64,000 bases of DNA from Phycisphaerales bacterium (GTDB taxonomy: Bacteria; Planctomycetota; Phycisphaerae; Phycisphaerales; UBA1924): assembly GCA_020850415.1 (NCBI GenBank), contig JADZER010000013.1:50814-114813 (forward strand), in the 5' to 3' direction. Of this stretch, positions 41,524-48,728 are shown piece by piece (the stretch's first letter is position 1; each line of letters starts with the position of its first letter). The position numbers and the translations under genes are program-made. The notes beneath the pieces are model-generated. The model was not told where the DNA came from. It worked only from the letters and a program-made list of their open reading frames with translations, and ran no database searches.

Positions 41524-41904
41524 TCAGTACTCCCGGACCTTCCGGAACACCGCCTCGTACGCGATCGACCAGACCCGCCCCCGGTCGGTCCGGTCCCCCT
41601 CGCGGAAGTCGATGAACGACATGCCCGCCCAGGAACGCCCGTGGTGATCCACGAGCGTGCCGGGGGTGGGCGACTCCTCAAGCTCCGCGGCGACGGCCTC
41701 ACGCAGGGCCCAGAGGGCGGCCTCGCCGGACGCGACCAGGCGCCCCGTCACCGTGACATCGAGCTCGGTCAGCCCGATCGCGACGGTGCCGGGCTGGACC
41801 GTGCCCAGCGCGATCCACGACAGCATGACCTGGCCCTGACGCCCCTGGCCGAACCGGTGCGGGCCCGAGCCGAAGAGGTCGGCCCCTTTGAACGAGCTTG
41901 CCAT
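41524..41904 (-). CDS. Phage-type structural protein, probably tail
   Basis: The product has 126 residues. GGAGGAG 7 nt upstream supports the ATG at 41904. It is a compact soluble protein (VMLSWIALGTVQPGTVAIGL, ELDVTVTGRLVAS, IDFREGDRTDRGRVWSIAYE) whose strand pattern resembles phage tail-completion/terminator or tail-tube-associated proteins. The tail role rests on gene order, not on a recognised family. A single CACCACAGAGG repeat lies just upstream. Confidence 0.55.
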   Translation of the reverse strand: MASSFKGADLFGSGPHRFGQGRQGQVMLSWIALGTVQPGTVAIGLTELDVTVTGRLVASGEAALWALREAVAAELEESPTPGTLVDHHGRSWAGMSFIDFREGDRTDRGRVWSIAYEAVFRKVREY

Positions 41905-41920
41905 CGGATACTCCTCCCAT

Positions 41921-41950
41921 TCACCACAGAGGACACGCAAGGACTCGGGG
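41921..41950. repeat. Single-arm CACCACAGAGG repeat in the phage-type cassette
   Basis: TCACCACAGAGGACACGCAAGG at 41921-41942, the same unit as in the inverted pairs at 10981 and 43191. It lies between two cassette genes with no inverse partner nearby. Confidence 0.75.
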
Positions 41951-41955
41951 GCCTG

Positions 41956-42378
41956 TCAGCCCTGCCCGATGCCGTCGGCGTCCCCGATCGTCACCGGGTC
42001 GGCGGCCCCGTCGGCGGAGACGGCGATCAGCCTGACAGTGCGGACCGCGCCGTGCTTGAGGCTCAGCTCGTGGGTCACATCCGTGACGACGCACTGGGCC
42101 GCGAGCCGCTTGCGGGGCGTGTCGCCCCCGGCCGGGGCGGTGTGGAACACCAGCTCGCCCGAGCCGCCCGGGAGCGGTGCCCCCACATCATCGCGGGCGA
42201 CATGCTGGACCACGCGCACCGTCACGACCTGCTCGGGCACATCGGCCAGCACCACATGGGGGCCGAGGTCGGACCACTCCTTGACGGTCTTCGCGCCGAC
42301 ACGGTCGATGACGATGGCGGAGACATCCTCCCACACGGCGCCGGCGAAGGCGACCGATCTCGGATTCAGCAGGAGCAT
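41956..42378 (-). CDS. Phage-type tail-associated protein
   Basis: The product has 140 residues, AAAGGA 8 nt before the ATG. It has the strand pattern of a tail-tube or tail-assembly protein: SVAFAGAVWEDVSAIVIDR, HVVLADVPEQVVTVRVVQ, LAAQCVVTDVTHELSLKHG. No family is recognised with certainty, and the tail label rests on its place after capsid and connector genes. Flanked on both sides by dispersed repeats. Confidence 0.55.
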   Translation of the reverse strand: MLLLNPRSVAFAGAVWEDVSAIVIDRVGAKTVKEWSDLGPHVVLADVPEQVVTVRVVQHVARDDVGAPLPGGSGELVFHTAPAGGDTPRKRLAAQCVVTDVTHELSLKHGAVRTVRLIAVSADGAADPVTIGDADGIGQG

Positions 42379-42395
42379 CGGGTGGTTCCTTTCTT

Positions 42396-42492
42396 GAACG
42401 CGAAGATCGCGAAGAGCGCGAAGCAGGAAGAAAGCAAGAATGCTGAGAACATGGGTCCTGAACCCTTCGCGCTCTTCGCGTCCTTCGCGTTC
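42396..42492. repeat. Inverted pair of GCGAAGATC/GCGAAGAGC repeats in the phage-type cassette
   Basis: The left arm (42396-42423) is GAACGCGAAGATCGCGAAG and on, with a 9-10-bp period; the right arm (42463-42492) is its inverse (CTTCGCGCTCTTCGCG...). At 42503-42541 a separate TTCATGGYG 9-mer is repeated four times and runs into the stop codon of the next gene. Confidence 0.85.
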
Positions 42493-42535
42493 CTCTGGCT
42501 CTTGGTGTTCATGGTGTTCATGGCGTTCATGGCGT

Positions 42536-43174
42536 TCAGCTTCTGAAGAGCTGGGCGACGCTGGGGCGTCGGGTCGCGTCGGCCAGGCCGTCGCCGTCGG
42601 TGTCGATGCGGGCCGCGACGCGTCCGCGTTCGGCGCCGAAGCGGTCGCGGTACATCGCGGCCTTGAAGGCGGCGGGTGAGCCCTCGCCGGCCAGGGCCGC
42701 GCCGGCCGCGAAGATCAGGTGCAGCGCCCCCAGCGCCTCGAACAGCGCCAGCGATCGCGGGTTGGTGATGCTCGCCTCGCTCACCGCCTGCTCGGGCGCG
42801 TCGGGGTCGATCCCCAGCATGCGGAGCACCTGGCCGTGCACCACCGCCAACTGCGGGCGGAAGCTCATGACCTCCACCGTCGCCCCCGTCACGGGGCTCG
42901 GCGGCAGGACGGCCCCGTCGGGGCTCGCCCGCATCCGCGAGATGGTGAGCGAGGTGTTGTCTATCGGCGCGGCAACCTCGTACACCACGCCGCCGACCAC
43001 GACGATATGGCCCGCCCCGACCTCTGCCAGCTCGAAGCCCACATCCTGGCTGGTCATCGTGAGCGTCGTGCCCGACACATCGCCGGACCCCTTGACCTGG
43101 CGCTGACCGGCCCAGCCGACATCGCGCACCAGGCTGGGCTCAAGCACGAGCAGGTCTCTGTCTGTCGCGAACAT
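42536..43174 (-). CDS. Phage-type head-tail connector or head-completion protein
   Basis: The product has 212 residues with AAAGGAG 6 nt upstream of the ATG at 43174. The first half has a strand-rich domain with a 14-residue-type repeat (QRQVKGSGDVSGTTLTMTS, EVGAGHIVVVGGVVYEVAA) as in phage head-decoration or head-tail joining proteins. The second half is helical, ending in DRFGAERGRVAARIDTDGDG. Its position directly after the capsid gene suggests a connector; no family is firmly recognised. The C-terminus DGDGLADATR is calcium-loop-like but single. Confidence 0.6.
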   Translation of the reverse strand: MFATDRDLLVLEPSLVRDVGWAGQRQVKGSGDVSGTTLTMTSQDVGFELAEVGAGHIVVVGGVVYEVAAPIDNTSLTISRMRASPDGAVLPPSPVTGATVEVMSFRPQLAVVHGQVLRMLGIDPDAPEQAVSEASITNPRSLALFEALGALHLIFAAGAALAGEGSPAAFKAAMYRDRFGAERGRVAARIDTDGDGLADATRRPSVAQLFRS

Positions 43175-43190
43175 GGGCGCTCCTTTCTCT

Positions 43191-43294
43191 TCACCCCAGA
43201 GGCCACGGGGGGACACAGAGCCGACGCTCGGGCGATCGCCATGCGCTGCGAACCACGCGGCTCGCCTCTGTGCCCCGCTGTGCCCTCTGGGTGA
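43191..43294. repeat. Second inverted pair of CACAGAGG repeats
   Basis: The left arm TCACCCCAGAGGCCACGGGG (43191-43210) and GGGACACAGAG, the right arm TCGCCTCTGTGCCCCGCTG onward to CTCTGGGTGA (43262-43294), with a 41-bp centre. It is the same architecture as at 10981-11148 and separates two phage-type genes. Confidence 0.9.
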
Positions 43295-43367
43295 GCTGCT
43301 TTCCCAAACCCGGCCCGGGGCTCTCACCCCGGGCCGGGGTTCACGGGCTCCCCCACCCGTGAGACGA

Positions 43368-44546
43368 TCAGTCGCCGTCGGTGCTCAGGGCGCGGATCAC
43401 GCCGTGGGCCGCCTCGTTCTTGAGCTCGAGCGTGTACTCGCCGAGCAGGAGCCCCTCGACCGAGTCGCCCGTTGCGCTCAGCGGCTTGTAGTGGAAGCTC
43501 CGGCCCTGGAGCGGCATGACCTGGATGCGGGAGCTGTCGAGCAGGTAGACCGCGTCGGCGGGCGCCCAGCGCGACATGACCACCCTGCACACGCCGAAGT
43601 CGCTCTCGTAGAGGTTCACGAGGCCCCCGAGCGTCTCGTCGCGCGGGGCGTAGCGGCGCTGGCCGTCGATGAGCTGGTTCAGGACCCGCTTCTGGTTGCC
43701 GTTGAGGAGAATGGTGTCGACCGCGCCGGAGCTCTGCTCCCAGATGCGCTTGAGGGCCTCGTTGATGAGGGTCTCGGTGAGCGCGTTGTTGCTGGCGCCC
43801 GCGCCGTCGGGGAAGCCCCCGACGCCCGGCTCGAACGCGTTGGTCGCGATGAACGCGCCGAGGCCGTTCATGGACCTGCGGACCGAGCCGGACCCCTGCT
43901 GGTCGGCCGAGGGGGCGACGCCGTTGATGACGGTGTTCTCGAGATCGCGGAGCAGCTCGCGCAGGCGTTCCTGCTTCTGGTAGTCCGCCTCGTCGGCGAC
44001 GCCGTGGGCGCGGACGGCCTGCATCGTGCCGCTGACCGAGACCGAGGCGGTGAAGATCTGGGTGTAGTTGCGCCCCCTGACGCGGCTGGTGAAGCGTGCC
44101 GCCGGCGCGTCGGCGCCCTCGAGCGCCGCGTTGCCGATGATGTGGAGCTTCATGTCGTCGGCGAGGGTGGCGTTGGGCGTCCCGCCGTAGGCGCGGACGA
44201 CCGTCAGCGTGCTCGCGTTGATCGCGGTGACCAGCATGACCTCGGTGAACCCCTCGGGTCGCACCAGGTCGCCGGCCTGGAAGCGCCCCGCGTTGTCCAC
44301 GACGATGGTGGTGTCGGTCTGCGGGTCCGGGCTGAAGACCGACTGGTTGATGTGGTCGAAGTTGGGCAGCAGCGCGTCCTCGATCCACTCGTGCACCGTG
44401 CCGGCCGCGGCCCGGCGGGCGTCGCCCAGATGGGCGAGCAGCGGCGTCTCGAACGGGCTCACGATCCCGATGATGTCGCCCACATCCTCCGCCAGCTCCG
44501 GCAGCTCGACCCCCGCCCCGTATGTCGCCTTCCCGCTGAATGTCAT
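43368..44546 (-). CDS. Major capsid protein, SU10/DUF5309-like
   Basis: The product has 392 residues. GGAGGAACC just before the ATG at 44546 sets the start. It matches the DUF5309 (SU10-type) major capsid family: the early DIIGIVSPFETPLLAHL motif, TVHEWIEDALLP, a strand-rich insert with DLVRPEGFTEVMLVTAI, then ASVSVSGTMQAVRAHGVAD with DLENTVINGVAPS and a C-terminal LYESDFGVCRVVMSRWAP. Members fold like HK97 capsid and assemble icosahedral heads. No capsid protease is visible in the window. Confidence 0.8.
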   Translation of the reverse strand: MTFSGKATYGAGVELPELAEDVGDIIGIVSPFETPLLAHLGDARRAAAGTVHEWIEDALLPNFDHINQSVFSPDPQTDTTIVVDNAGRFQAGDLVRPEGFTEVMLVTAINASTLTVVRAYGGTPNATLADDMKLHIIGNAALEGADAPAARFTSRVRGRNYTQIFTASVSVSGTMQAVRAHGVADEADYQKQERLRELLRDLENTVINGVAPSADQQGSGSVRRSMNGLGAFIATNAFEPGVGGFPDGAGASNNALTETLINEALKRIWEQSSGAVDTILLNGNQKRVLNQLIDGQRRYAPRDETLGGLVNLYESDFGVCRVVMSRWAPADAVYLLDSSRIQVMPLQGRSFHYKPLSATGDSVEGLLLGEYTLELKNEAAHGVIRALSTDGD

Positions 44547-44684
44547 GGTTCCTCCTTCTCCGATGTCTCCGCCCGGCATCGCTCGCCTCCGGGCTCTTCG
44601 CCCATCTCTCGCGCGGCGACACGCCGCACGCACTCGGACCGCATCAACCCACCCGGCGCGGGGACTCCCCCGAGCGCCGGGCCG

Positions 44685-45266
44685 CTAGCGCTCGCCCCTG
44701 CGCGCCCGCAGGTACCGCAGCACGAGGCGCCGGTCGCCGCTCTCCCTCGCGTCGTTCGCGGCCTCGTCCACGGCGCTGGGCGCGGGCCCCGCGGGCATCG
44801 CCGTCGCCCGCACGCCCCGCACCCGCGGCGCGAACAGCAGCGGGCGCCGCTCACGCACCCTCGCGACGGCCTCGAGCACCGTGGCGCCCCCCGCGAGCCG
44901 CTCGTCCACGAGTCGGCGCGCTCCGTCGAGGTCCACGACGCCGGCGATCAGCAGCTCGCGGTCGATCTGACGCGACTGCTCGCTCTGGCCGAGCATCCGG
45001 CGCAGGTCCGAGGCCGCGGACTCGACGGCCTGGAGGCGGTCGCCCATCGCCGCGACATTCGTCTCGGCGGCCTCGGCGCGCTCGCGCCAGGCGTCGTCGG
45101 CCGGCTCCGGCGCCGCGCCGGGCGCATCGGGCGCGCCGGGGCCGCCCGGGATCACCACCTCCTCCCCGCCCGGCGCCGGGCACGCCGGGGCCCCCTCCGT
45201 CACTGCTTGCTGCGCCTGCCCGGCGTCTCCAGCACATCCCGTCAACAACTCGGCTGTCGATTCCAT
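44685..45266 (-). CDS. Scaffold-like phage protein
   Basis: The product has 193 residues, with GGAGGTG upstream of the ATG at 45266. It has an alanine/proline/glycine-rich N-terminus and a central coiled coil (AEAAETNVAAMGDRLQAVES, DLRRMLGQSEQSRQIDREL), then a small helical domain (DLDGARRLVDERLAGGATVL). Low complexity, coiled coil and its place between portal and capsid are what a scaffolding protein looks like; homology is not recognised. Confidence 0.6.
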   Translation of the reverse strand: MESTAELLTGCAGDAGQAQQAVTEGAPACPAPGGEEVVIPGGPGAPDAPGAAPEPADDAWRERAEAAETNVAAMGDRLQAVESAASDLRRMLGQSEQSRQIDRELLIAGVVDLDGARRLVDERLAGGATVLEAVARVRERRPLLFAPRVRGVRATAMPAGPAPSAVDEAANDARESGDRRLVLRYLRARRGER

Positions 45267-45319
45267 CCCGCACCTCCGCGTATTGCCCTTGTGCCGACCC
45301 CTACTTGCTCTTCGCGCTC

Positions 45320-45352
45320 TGAGCTTTGAGCTTTGAGCTTTGAGCTTTGAAC
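45320..45352. repeat. GAGCTTT tandem repeat (single arm)
   Basis: GAGCTTT is repeated four times (7-bp period), then GAACTC. It is a half copy of the AAAGCTCAAAG family at 37661-37800 and lies between the portal stop and the scaffold-like gene. Confidence 0.8.
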
Positions 45353-45356
45353 TCAC

Positions 45357-46886
45357 TTACACCACCCCCGCGTCCGTCGGCTCGTACCCCAGCTCGTCGA
45401 GCACGCGCCCCGTCGGCACGCCCAGCTCGAGCTTGCGCTTCGCCGCCAGCGTCTCGTCCGCCACATCCGAGGGCAGCGGGTCCGGCCACTCCAGGCGCAC
45501 GGCGCGGTCGCGCGGGTCGGTCTCCATCACGCCCGCGGCGTCGAGCGCCGTCAGGATCATGCGGCACACCTCCGCGATCCCGCGCCCGTAGCTCACACGC
45601 TTGCGCTCGGTCTTCGCCAGCAGCCCCACCAGCGTGATCTTCAGCGCGTTGGCGCTCGAGAGATTTCCCACGCGCCCCTGCACCACACCCGTCGCCAGCG
45701 GCGGGACGCCCGAGGTCTTGTCCAGCGCGTCGCGCACCTCTTTGATGTGCGACTCCTCGCTCGGGCTCGACGCGTCGCCGCCGAACGCCTGGATGCTCGC
45801 GTCGGCGTTGTCCGTGCTCCAGATCTGACCCGGGCCCACCGGCGCCGACTCAAAGCCCTCGATGCCCTTGGCCAGGTACATCTTGAAGCTCTGCAGCGTC
45901 ACGCGGCTGGCGCGGTCGCTGAGGCGCGTGTTCAGCTCGTCCTGGAGCGGGATCAGGGGCTCAACCTCGCTCAGCCCCTCGTAGCGGTACGGCTGCGCCG
46001 CGTTCTGCACATGCACCACCGGCACCCGCCCGCCCGTGAATCGCAGCTCGTGCTCTTCCGTCAGCTCGTCGTCGATGTACACGCGCCGGGAGCTCGCGTC
46101 GAAGACCTCCGTGACGCCGGCCATCTGCGCGTTGGGCGCGCGGCCCCTGGTGGCACGGCTCTCCGAGCCGTGAGTCCCACTCTTCCAACTCCCCAACCAC
46201 TCCGCGAGCGGCCCGCGCCGGGCGCCCTCGTCGCGCTCCGCCGGCATCGCGTGAATCACATACCCCTCCAACTCGCGCCAGTTGTGCTCGCTGACCACAG
46301 GCACGCCGCGGGTCGGCTCGACCACCTCGACGCTCACGCACTCGCGGAGGCGCCAAGAGTCGAACGCGTCGGGAGAGCCCGCGAGGGACGCCAGACGGCC
46401 CTCGTCGACGCGCAGCACCAGGTCCACATGGCCGTAGACATGCCCGAGCAGCGCCATCTCCTGCAGCAGCGAGACGCCCCCCGACCCCTCCCAGACCGCG
46501 TCGAGCGTGCGCTCGATGCGCCGGCGGTCCTGCTCGTGTCTCGCGGTGCTCATGAGGCGCACGGGCTTGCCGAACATGAAGTCGACCATGGTGTGGATGC
46601 GCCACGCGATGTCGTTCTCGATAACGATCTCCCGGGTGCGTGAGCGGTCGTCCAGGGCGCTGTCGGAGCGCCCCAGGAGCCGCGCCGGCAGGCCGGACCG
46701 CTGCCCCACCTCGTACCGCACCCCCCCGCCGGCCTCGCCGGCCCGGTGCAGCGACAGCGGGTTGCGGTAGTAGCGCCACATCAGCTCGAGCCTGGGGCGC
46801 GTCGTCGCGCCGTGCGCCGCCAGCAAGCGCCCCACCCCGTCCAAGCCGAGCCCCGACTCCCTCTCCCCTGCCGCCACCTGTCCCAT
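45357..46886 (-). CDS. Phage portal protein (SPP1 gp6-like)
   Basis: From the ATG at 46886 (AGGAGG upstream) the product has 509 residues, normal for a portal. Recognisable parts are WRYYRNPLSLHRAG near residue 37, IAWRIHTMVDFMFGKPVRLM near 96, a central VHVQNAAQPYRYEGLSEVEP with IPLQDELNTRLSDRASRV, and the long helical stem TSGVPPLATGVVQGRVGNLS. A dispersed palindrome is inserted in frame at about residues 236-246 (GSESRAT). Portals form the DNA-entry vertex of capsids and normally lie next to the large terminase; none is found here. Confidence 0.75.
   Translation of the reverse strand: MGQVAAGERESGLGLDGVGRLLAAHGATTRPRLELMWRYYRNPLSLHRAGEAGGGVRYEVGQRSGLPARLLGRSDSALDDRSRTREIVIENDIAWRIHTMVDFMFGKPVRLMSTARHEQDRRRIERTLDAVWEGSGGVSLLQEMALLGHVYGHVDLVLRVDEGRLASLAGSPDAFDSWRLRECVSVEVVEPTRGVPVVSEHNWRELEGYVIHAMPAERDEGARRGPLAEWLGSWKSGTHGSESRATRGRAPNAQMAGVTEVFDASSRRVYIDDELTEEHELRFTGGRVPVVHVQNAAQPYRYEGLSEVEPLIPLQDELNTRLSDRASRVTLQSFKMYLAKGIEGFESAPVGPGQIWSTDNADASIQAFGGDASSPSEESHIKEVRDALDKTSGVPPLATGVVQGRVGNLSSANALKITLVGLLAKTERKRVSYGRGIAEVCRMILTALDAAGVMETDPRDRAVRLEWPDPLPSDVADETLAAKRKLELGVPTGRVLDELGYEPTDAGVV
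46149..46179. repeat. GSESRAT-type palindrome inside the portal gene
   Basis: GGTGGCACGGCTCTCCGAGC followed by CGTGAGTCCCA. It contains the perfect inverted repeat CACGGCTC-TCC-GAGCCGTG and reads HGSESRAT in frame. The same unit, in several copies, lies in the amidohydrolase gene at 55466-55562. Confidence 0.9.
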
Positions 46887-47290
46887 GCTCGGCCTCCTTC
46901 TCCCGGGCCCGACCCACATCGCGGATCGCACGGCCCTCACCCTCTCCCCCCGCCGCCCCGATCCGTGCGCGCGCCGTGCCCCCCGGGTGCCCGCCGATCG
47001 AGCGCAACCCCTTGCCCCACAAGGCGTAAAAAAATCTCACAGAATCCCGGAGCCTCCCGCCGACCCGCCCCCGCCCGTGCGCACACCCGCGGGCATCCAC
47101 GCCCGTGCGCACAACCCCTGACGACCCGGCAGGACCCCGTGGCCTGTCCGATAACCCGAGCCGCGGTTGGCTCCGGCGCCCGCCCATCCCGGACGGATGA
47201 CTATTGCGGAGATCGAGGGAGAAAATTAAACTCCGGGGTGCCGATGGCAGGGTGGGAACCCGCCCGTTCGCGCGGCCCAGGAGAGAACCC
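46887..47290. other. Region between the phage-type cassette and the dockerin protein
   Basis: A 404-bp divergent region. I see no terminase fragment or other gene, despite its place upstream of the portal. It is GC-rich and contains short CCGTGCGCACA/CCCGTGCGCACA direct repeats near 47075-47115. AGGAGAG precedes the dockerin-protein start. AAAATTAAACT at 47223-47233 is the only AT-rich stretch and may hold its promoter. Confidence 0.4.
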
Positions 47291-48160
47291 ATGAACCGCC
47301 AGATCATCGTCGCCGCGCTCGCGCTGCCGGTGGCGGCCGGAGTCTCGCCCGCCCAGACCGACTGGGGCAACGCCCTCAGCTTTGACGGGATCAACGACGC
47401 CGCCATCGTCGCCGACGCCCCGCTCATGCCCACGGGCAACGCGCCCTACACGGCGGAGATGTGGGTGCTGGTCCGGTCCTATCGCAGCTACGCCAACGGC
47501 TACAACGGCTTCGTCTGGTCCGTGGGCGACGAGGGCCACGGGAGGCTCACCACCATCGTCGTGGTCAACCACAACATCGGCCTGACCCACTGGAACCCCG
47601 ACTGGGACACCGGCGTCCCGCTCCCGCTCTGCACCTGGACGCACATCGCGACGACCTGGGACGGCGCGGTGCAGCGCCTGTTCGTCAACGGGTCCGAGGT
47701 CTGGTCCGCGGGCGCCTCGCCGTTCGATCTCCGCGCCGGCTCCGTCACCTTCGGCAAGCACGACAACTACGACGACTACTACCTCGACGGCCTCATCGAC
47801 GAGGTCCGCATCTGGGATGTCGCGAGATCACCCGCGGAGATCGCGGGCGCGTGGGACCGGACCGTCGATCCCGGCTCACCCAACCTCGTCGCCTACTGGA
47901 ACTTCGACGAGCCCTCCGGCGATCAGTTCCTCGACCTCGCCGGCGGCCAGGACGGCCTCCTCCACGGGGCCGTGCGGGTGCAATCCCCGGTGCCGTGCGT
48001 GGCGGACTACAACCACGACTGCGCCGTGAACACCCTCGATGTGCTCGCGTTCCTCAACGGCTGGGTGGCCCACGACCCGCACGCCGACATCAACGGCGAC
48101 GGCACGATCAACACGCTCGATGTCCTCGCGTTCCTCAACGCCTGGGCCGCGGGCTGCTAG
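47291..48160 (+). CDS. Secreted LamG-domain protein with GC-type dockerin C-terminus
   Basis: The product has 289 residues. The signal peptide (IIVAALALPVAAGVSPAQ) is followed by a LamG/concanavalin-like domain (about 25-220: LSFDGINDAAIVADAP, TWTHIATTWDGAVQRLFVNG, DGLIDEVRIWDVARSPAEI, NLVAYWNFDEPSG). The C-terminal 50 residues hold two calcium-type loops, each followed by NTLDVLAFLNGW/AW, and the protein ends in GC. This GC-type dockerin is a sorting module I know from Phycisphaerae. The partner is unknown, and no cohesin is present. It probably binds a polysaccharide at the cell surface. AGGAGAG precedes the ATG. Confidence 0.9.
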   Translation: MNRQIIVAALALPVAAGVSPAQTDWGNALSFDGINDAAIVADAPLMPTGNAPYTAEMWVLVRSYRSYANGYNGFVWSVGDEGHGRLTTIVVVNHNIGLTHWNPDWDTGVPLPLCTWTHIATTWDGAVQRLFVNGSEVWSAGASPFDLRAGSVTFGKHDNYDDYYLDGLIDEVRIWDVARSPAEIAGAWDRTVDPGSPNLVAYWNFDEPSGDQFLDLAGGQDGLLHGAVRVQSPVPCVADYNHDCAVNTLDVLAFLNGWVAHDPHADINGDGTINTLDVLAFLNAWAAGC

Positions 48161-48164
48161 GCCC

Positions 48165-48461
48165 CTACCCCACCACCTCCACCCGCGACAGATGATCGAG
48201 ATTGCAGCACACGATCTCGCCGTCATCGGTCCGCAGGCGCAGCCGGTCGAGCCAGAGCTTCTTGTCCTCGCTGTGGGCGAACCACGAGCCGGTCTTCTGC
48301 TGCCCGAACGACTCGACCACGCCTTCCACCGTCGTCGTGCTCGGGCGCGACTGCAGGACCACCTGCTGCGTCACTCGCACGCGCATCCCAGGCTCGAGGG
48401 AGAGCGACCGGAGGGGCGAGGGCTGGCCGGCGGGGCTGGTGGAACTCGTGGGGGTCGTCAT
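48165..48461 (-). CDS. Small conserved beta-barrel protein, unknown function
   Basis: The product has 98 residues. It matches a small family in planctomycetes and others with the signatures LEPGMRVRVTQQVVL, TTTVEGVVESFGQQKTGSW and KKLWLDRLRLRTDDGEIVC. The pattern suggests an SH3-like barrel; no function is assigned. It lies 4 nt from the stop of the convergent dockerin gene. TATACT stands 8 nt before the ATG at 48461 and no ribosome site is present, so leaderless translation is likely. Confidence 0.75.
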   Translation of the reverse strand: MTTPTSSTSPAGQPSPLRSLSLEPGMRVRVTQQVVLQSRPSTTTVEGVVESFGQQKTGSWFAHSEDKKLWLDRLRLRTDDGEIVCCNLDHLSRVEVVG

Positions 48462-48469
48462 AGACAAGG

Positions 48470-48475
48470 AGTATA
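48470..48475 (-). promoter_or_regulatory. TATACT -10 box, 8 nt before the small barrel-protein start
   Basis: On the minus strand TATACT-CCTTGTCT-ATG, with no Shine-Dalgarno. Confidence 0.5.
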
Positions 48476-48511
48476 CGCCCGGGGACGCCAACAGAAACCG
48501 ACAGAGGCCAA

Positions 48512-48657
48512 CGGAAGCCGAAGCTGAGGCTCGGCGAAGCTTCGGATCGGATCTGGCAACCCGCGCAACCCACGCGAGTCGCATCGGAGATCTCGGATCG
48601 GGTCGGGCCACTCCCACGGCACGGATCCGAAGCTCCGAAGACTCATCTTCGGCTTCC
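48512..48657. repeat. Long inverted pair of AAGCCGAAG/CTTCGGAT repeats
   Basis: The left arm (48512-48550) is GGAAGCCGAAGCTGAGGCTC continuing to CTTCGGATC; the right arm (48623-48657) is the imperfect inverse (GGATCCGAAGCTCCGAAG ... CTTCGGCTTCC). The centre (about 72 bp) carries GATCGGATC and GATCTCGGATC words. It separates two minus-strand genes. Confidence 0.8.
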
Positions 48658-48728
48658 ATCACCCCCTCACCCCCTCACCCACTCACCCACTCACACCCCA
48701 CACCCCACACCCCACACCTCACCCCCCC
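48657..48728. repeat. CCCCTCACC/CCCACACC microsatellite-like tract
   Basis: A run of CACCCCCT, CACCCACT and CACCCCAC units with 7-8-bp period on the plus strand, purely C/A/T. It ends in poly-C just inside the stop end of the phosphohexomutase gene. Confidence 0.8.

Noticed and set aside
46887..47290. Terminase remnant upstream of the portal
   Set aside because: No frame or motif (Walker A, nuclease) was found on either strand; the longest readings are proline/arginine-rich.
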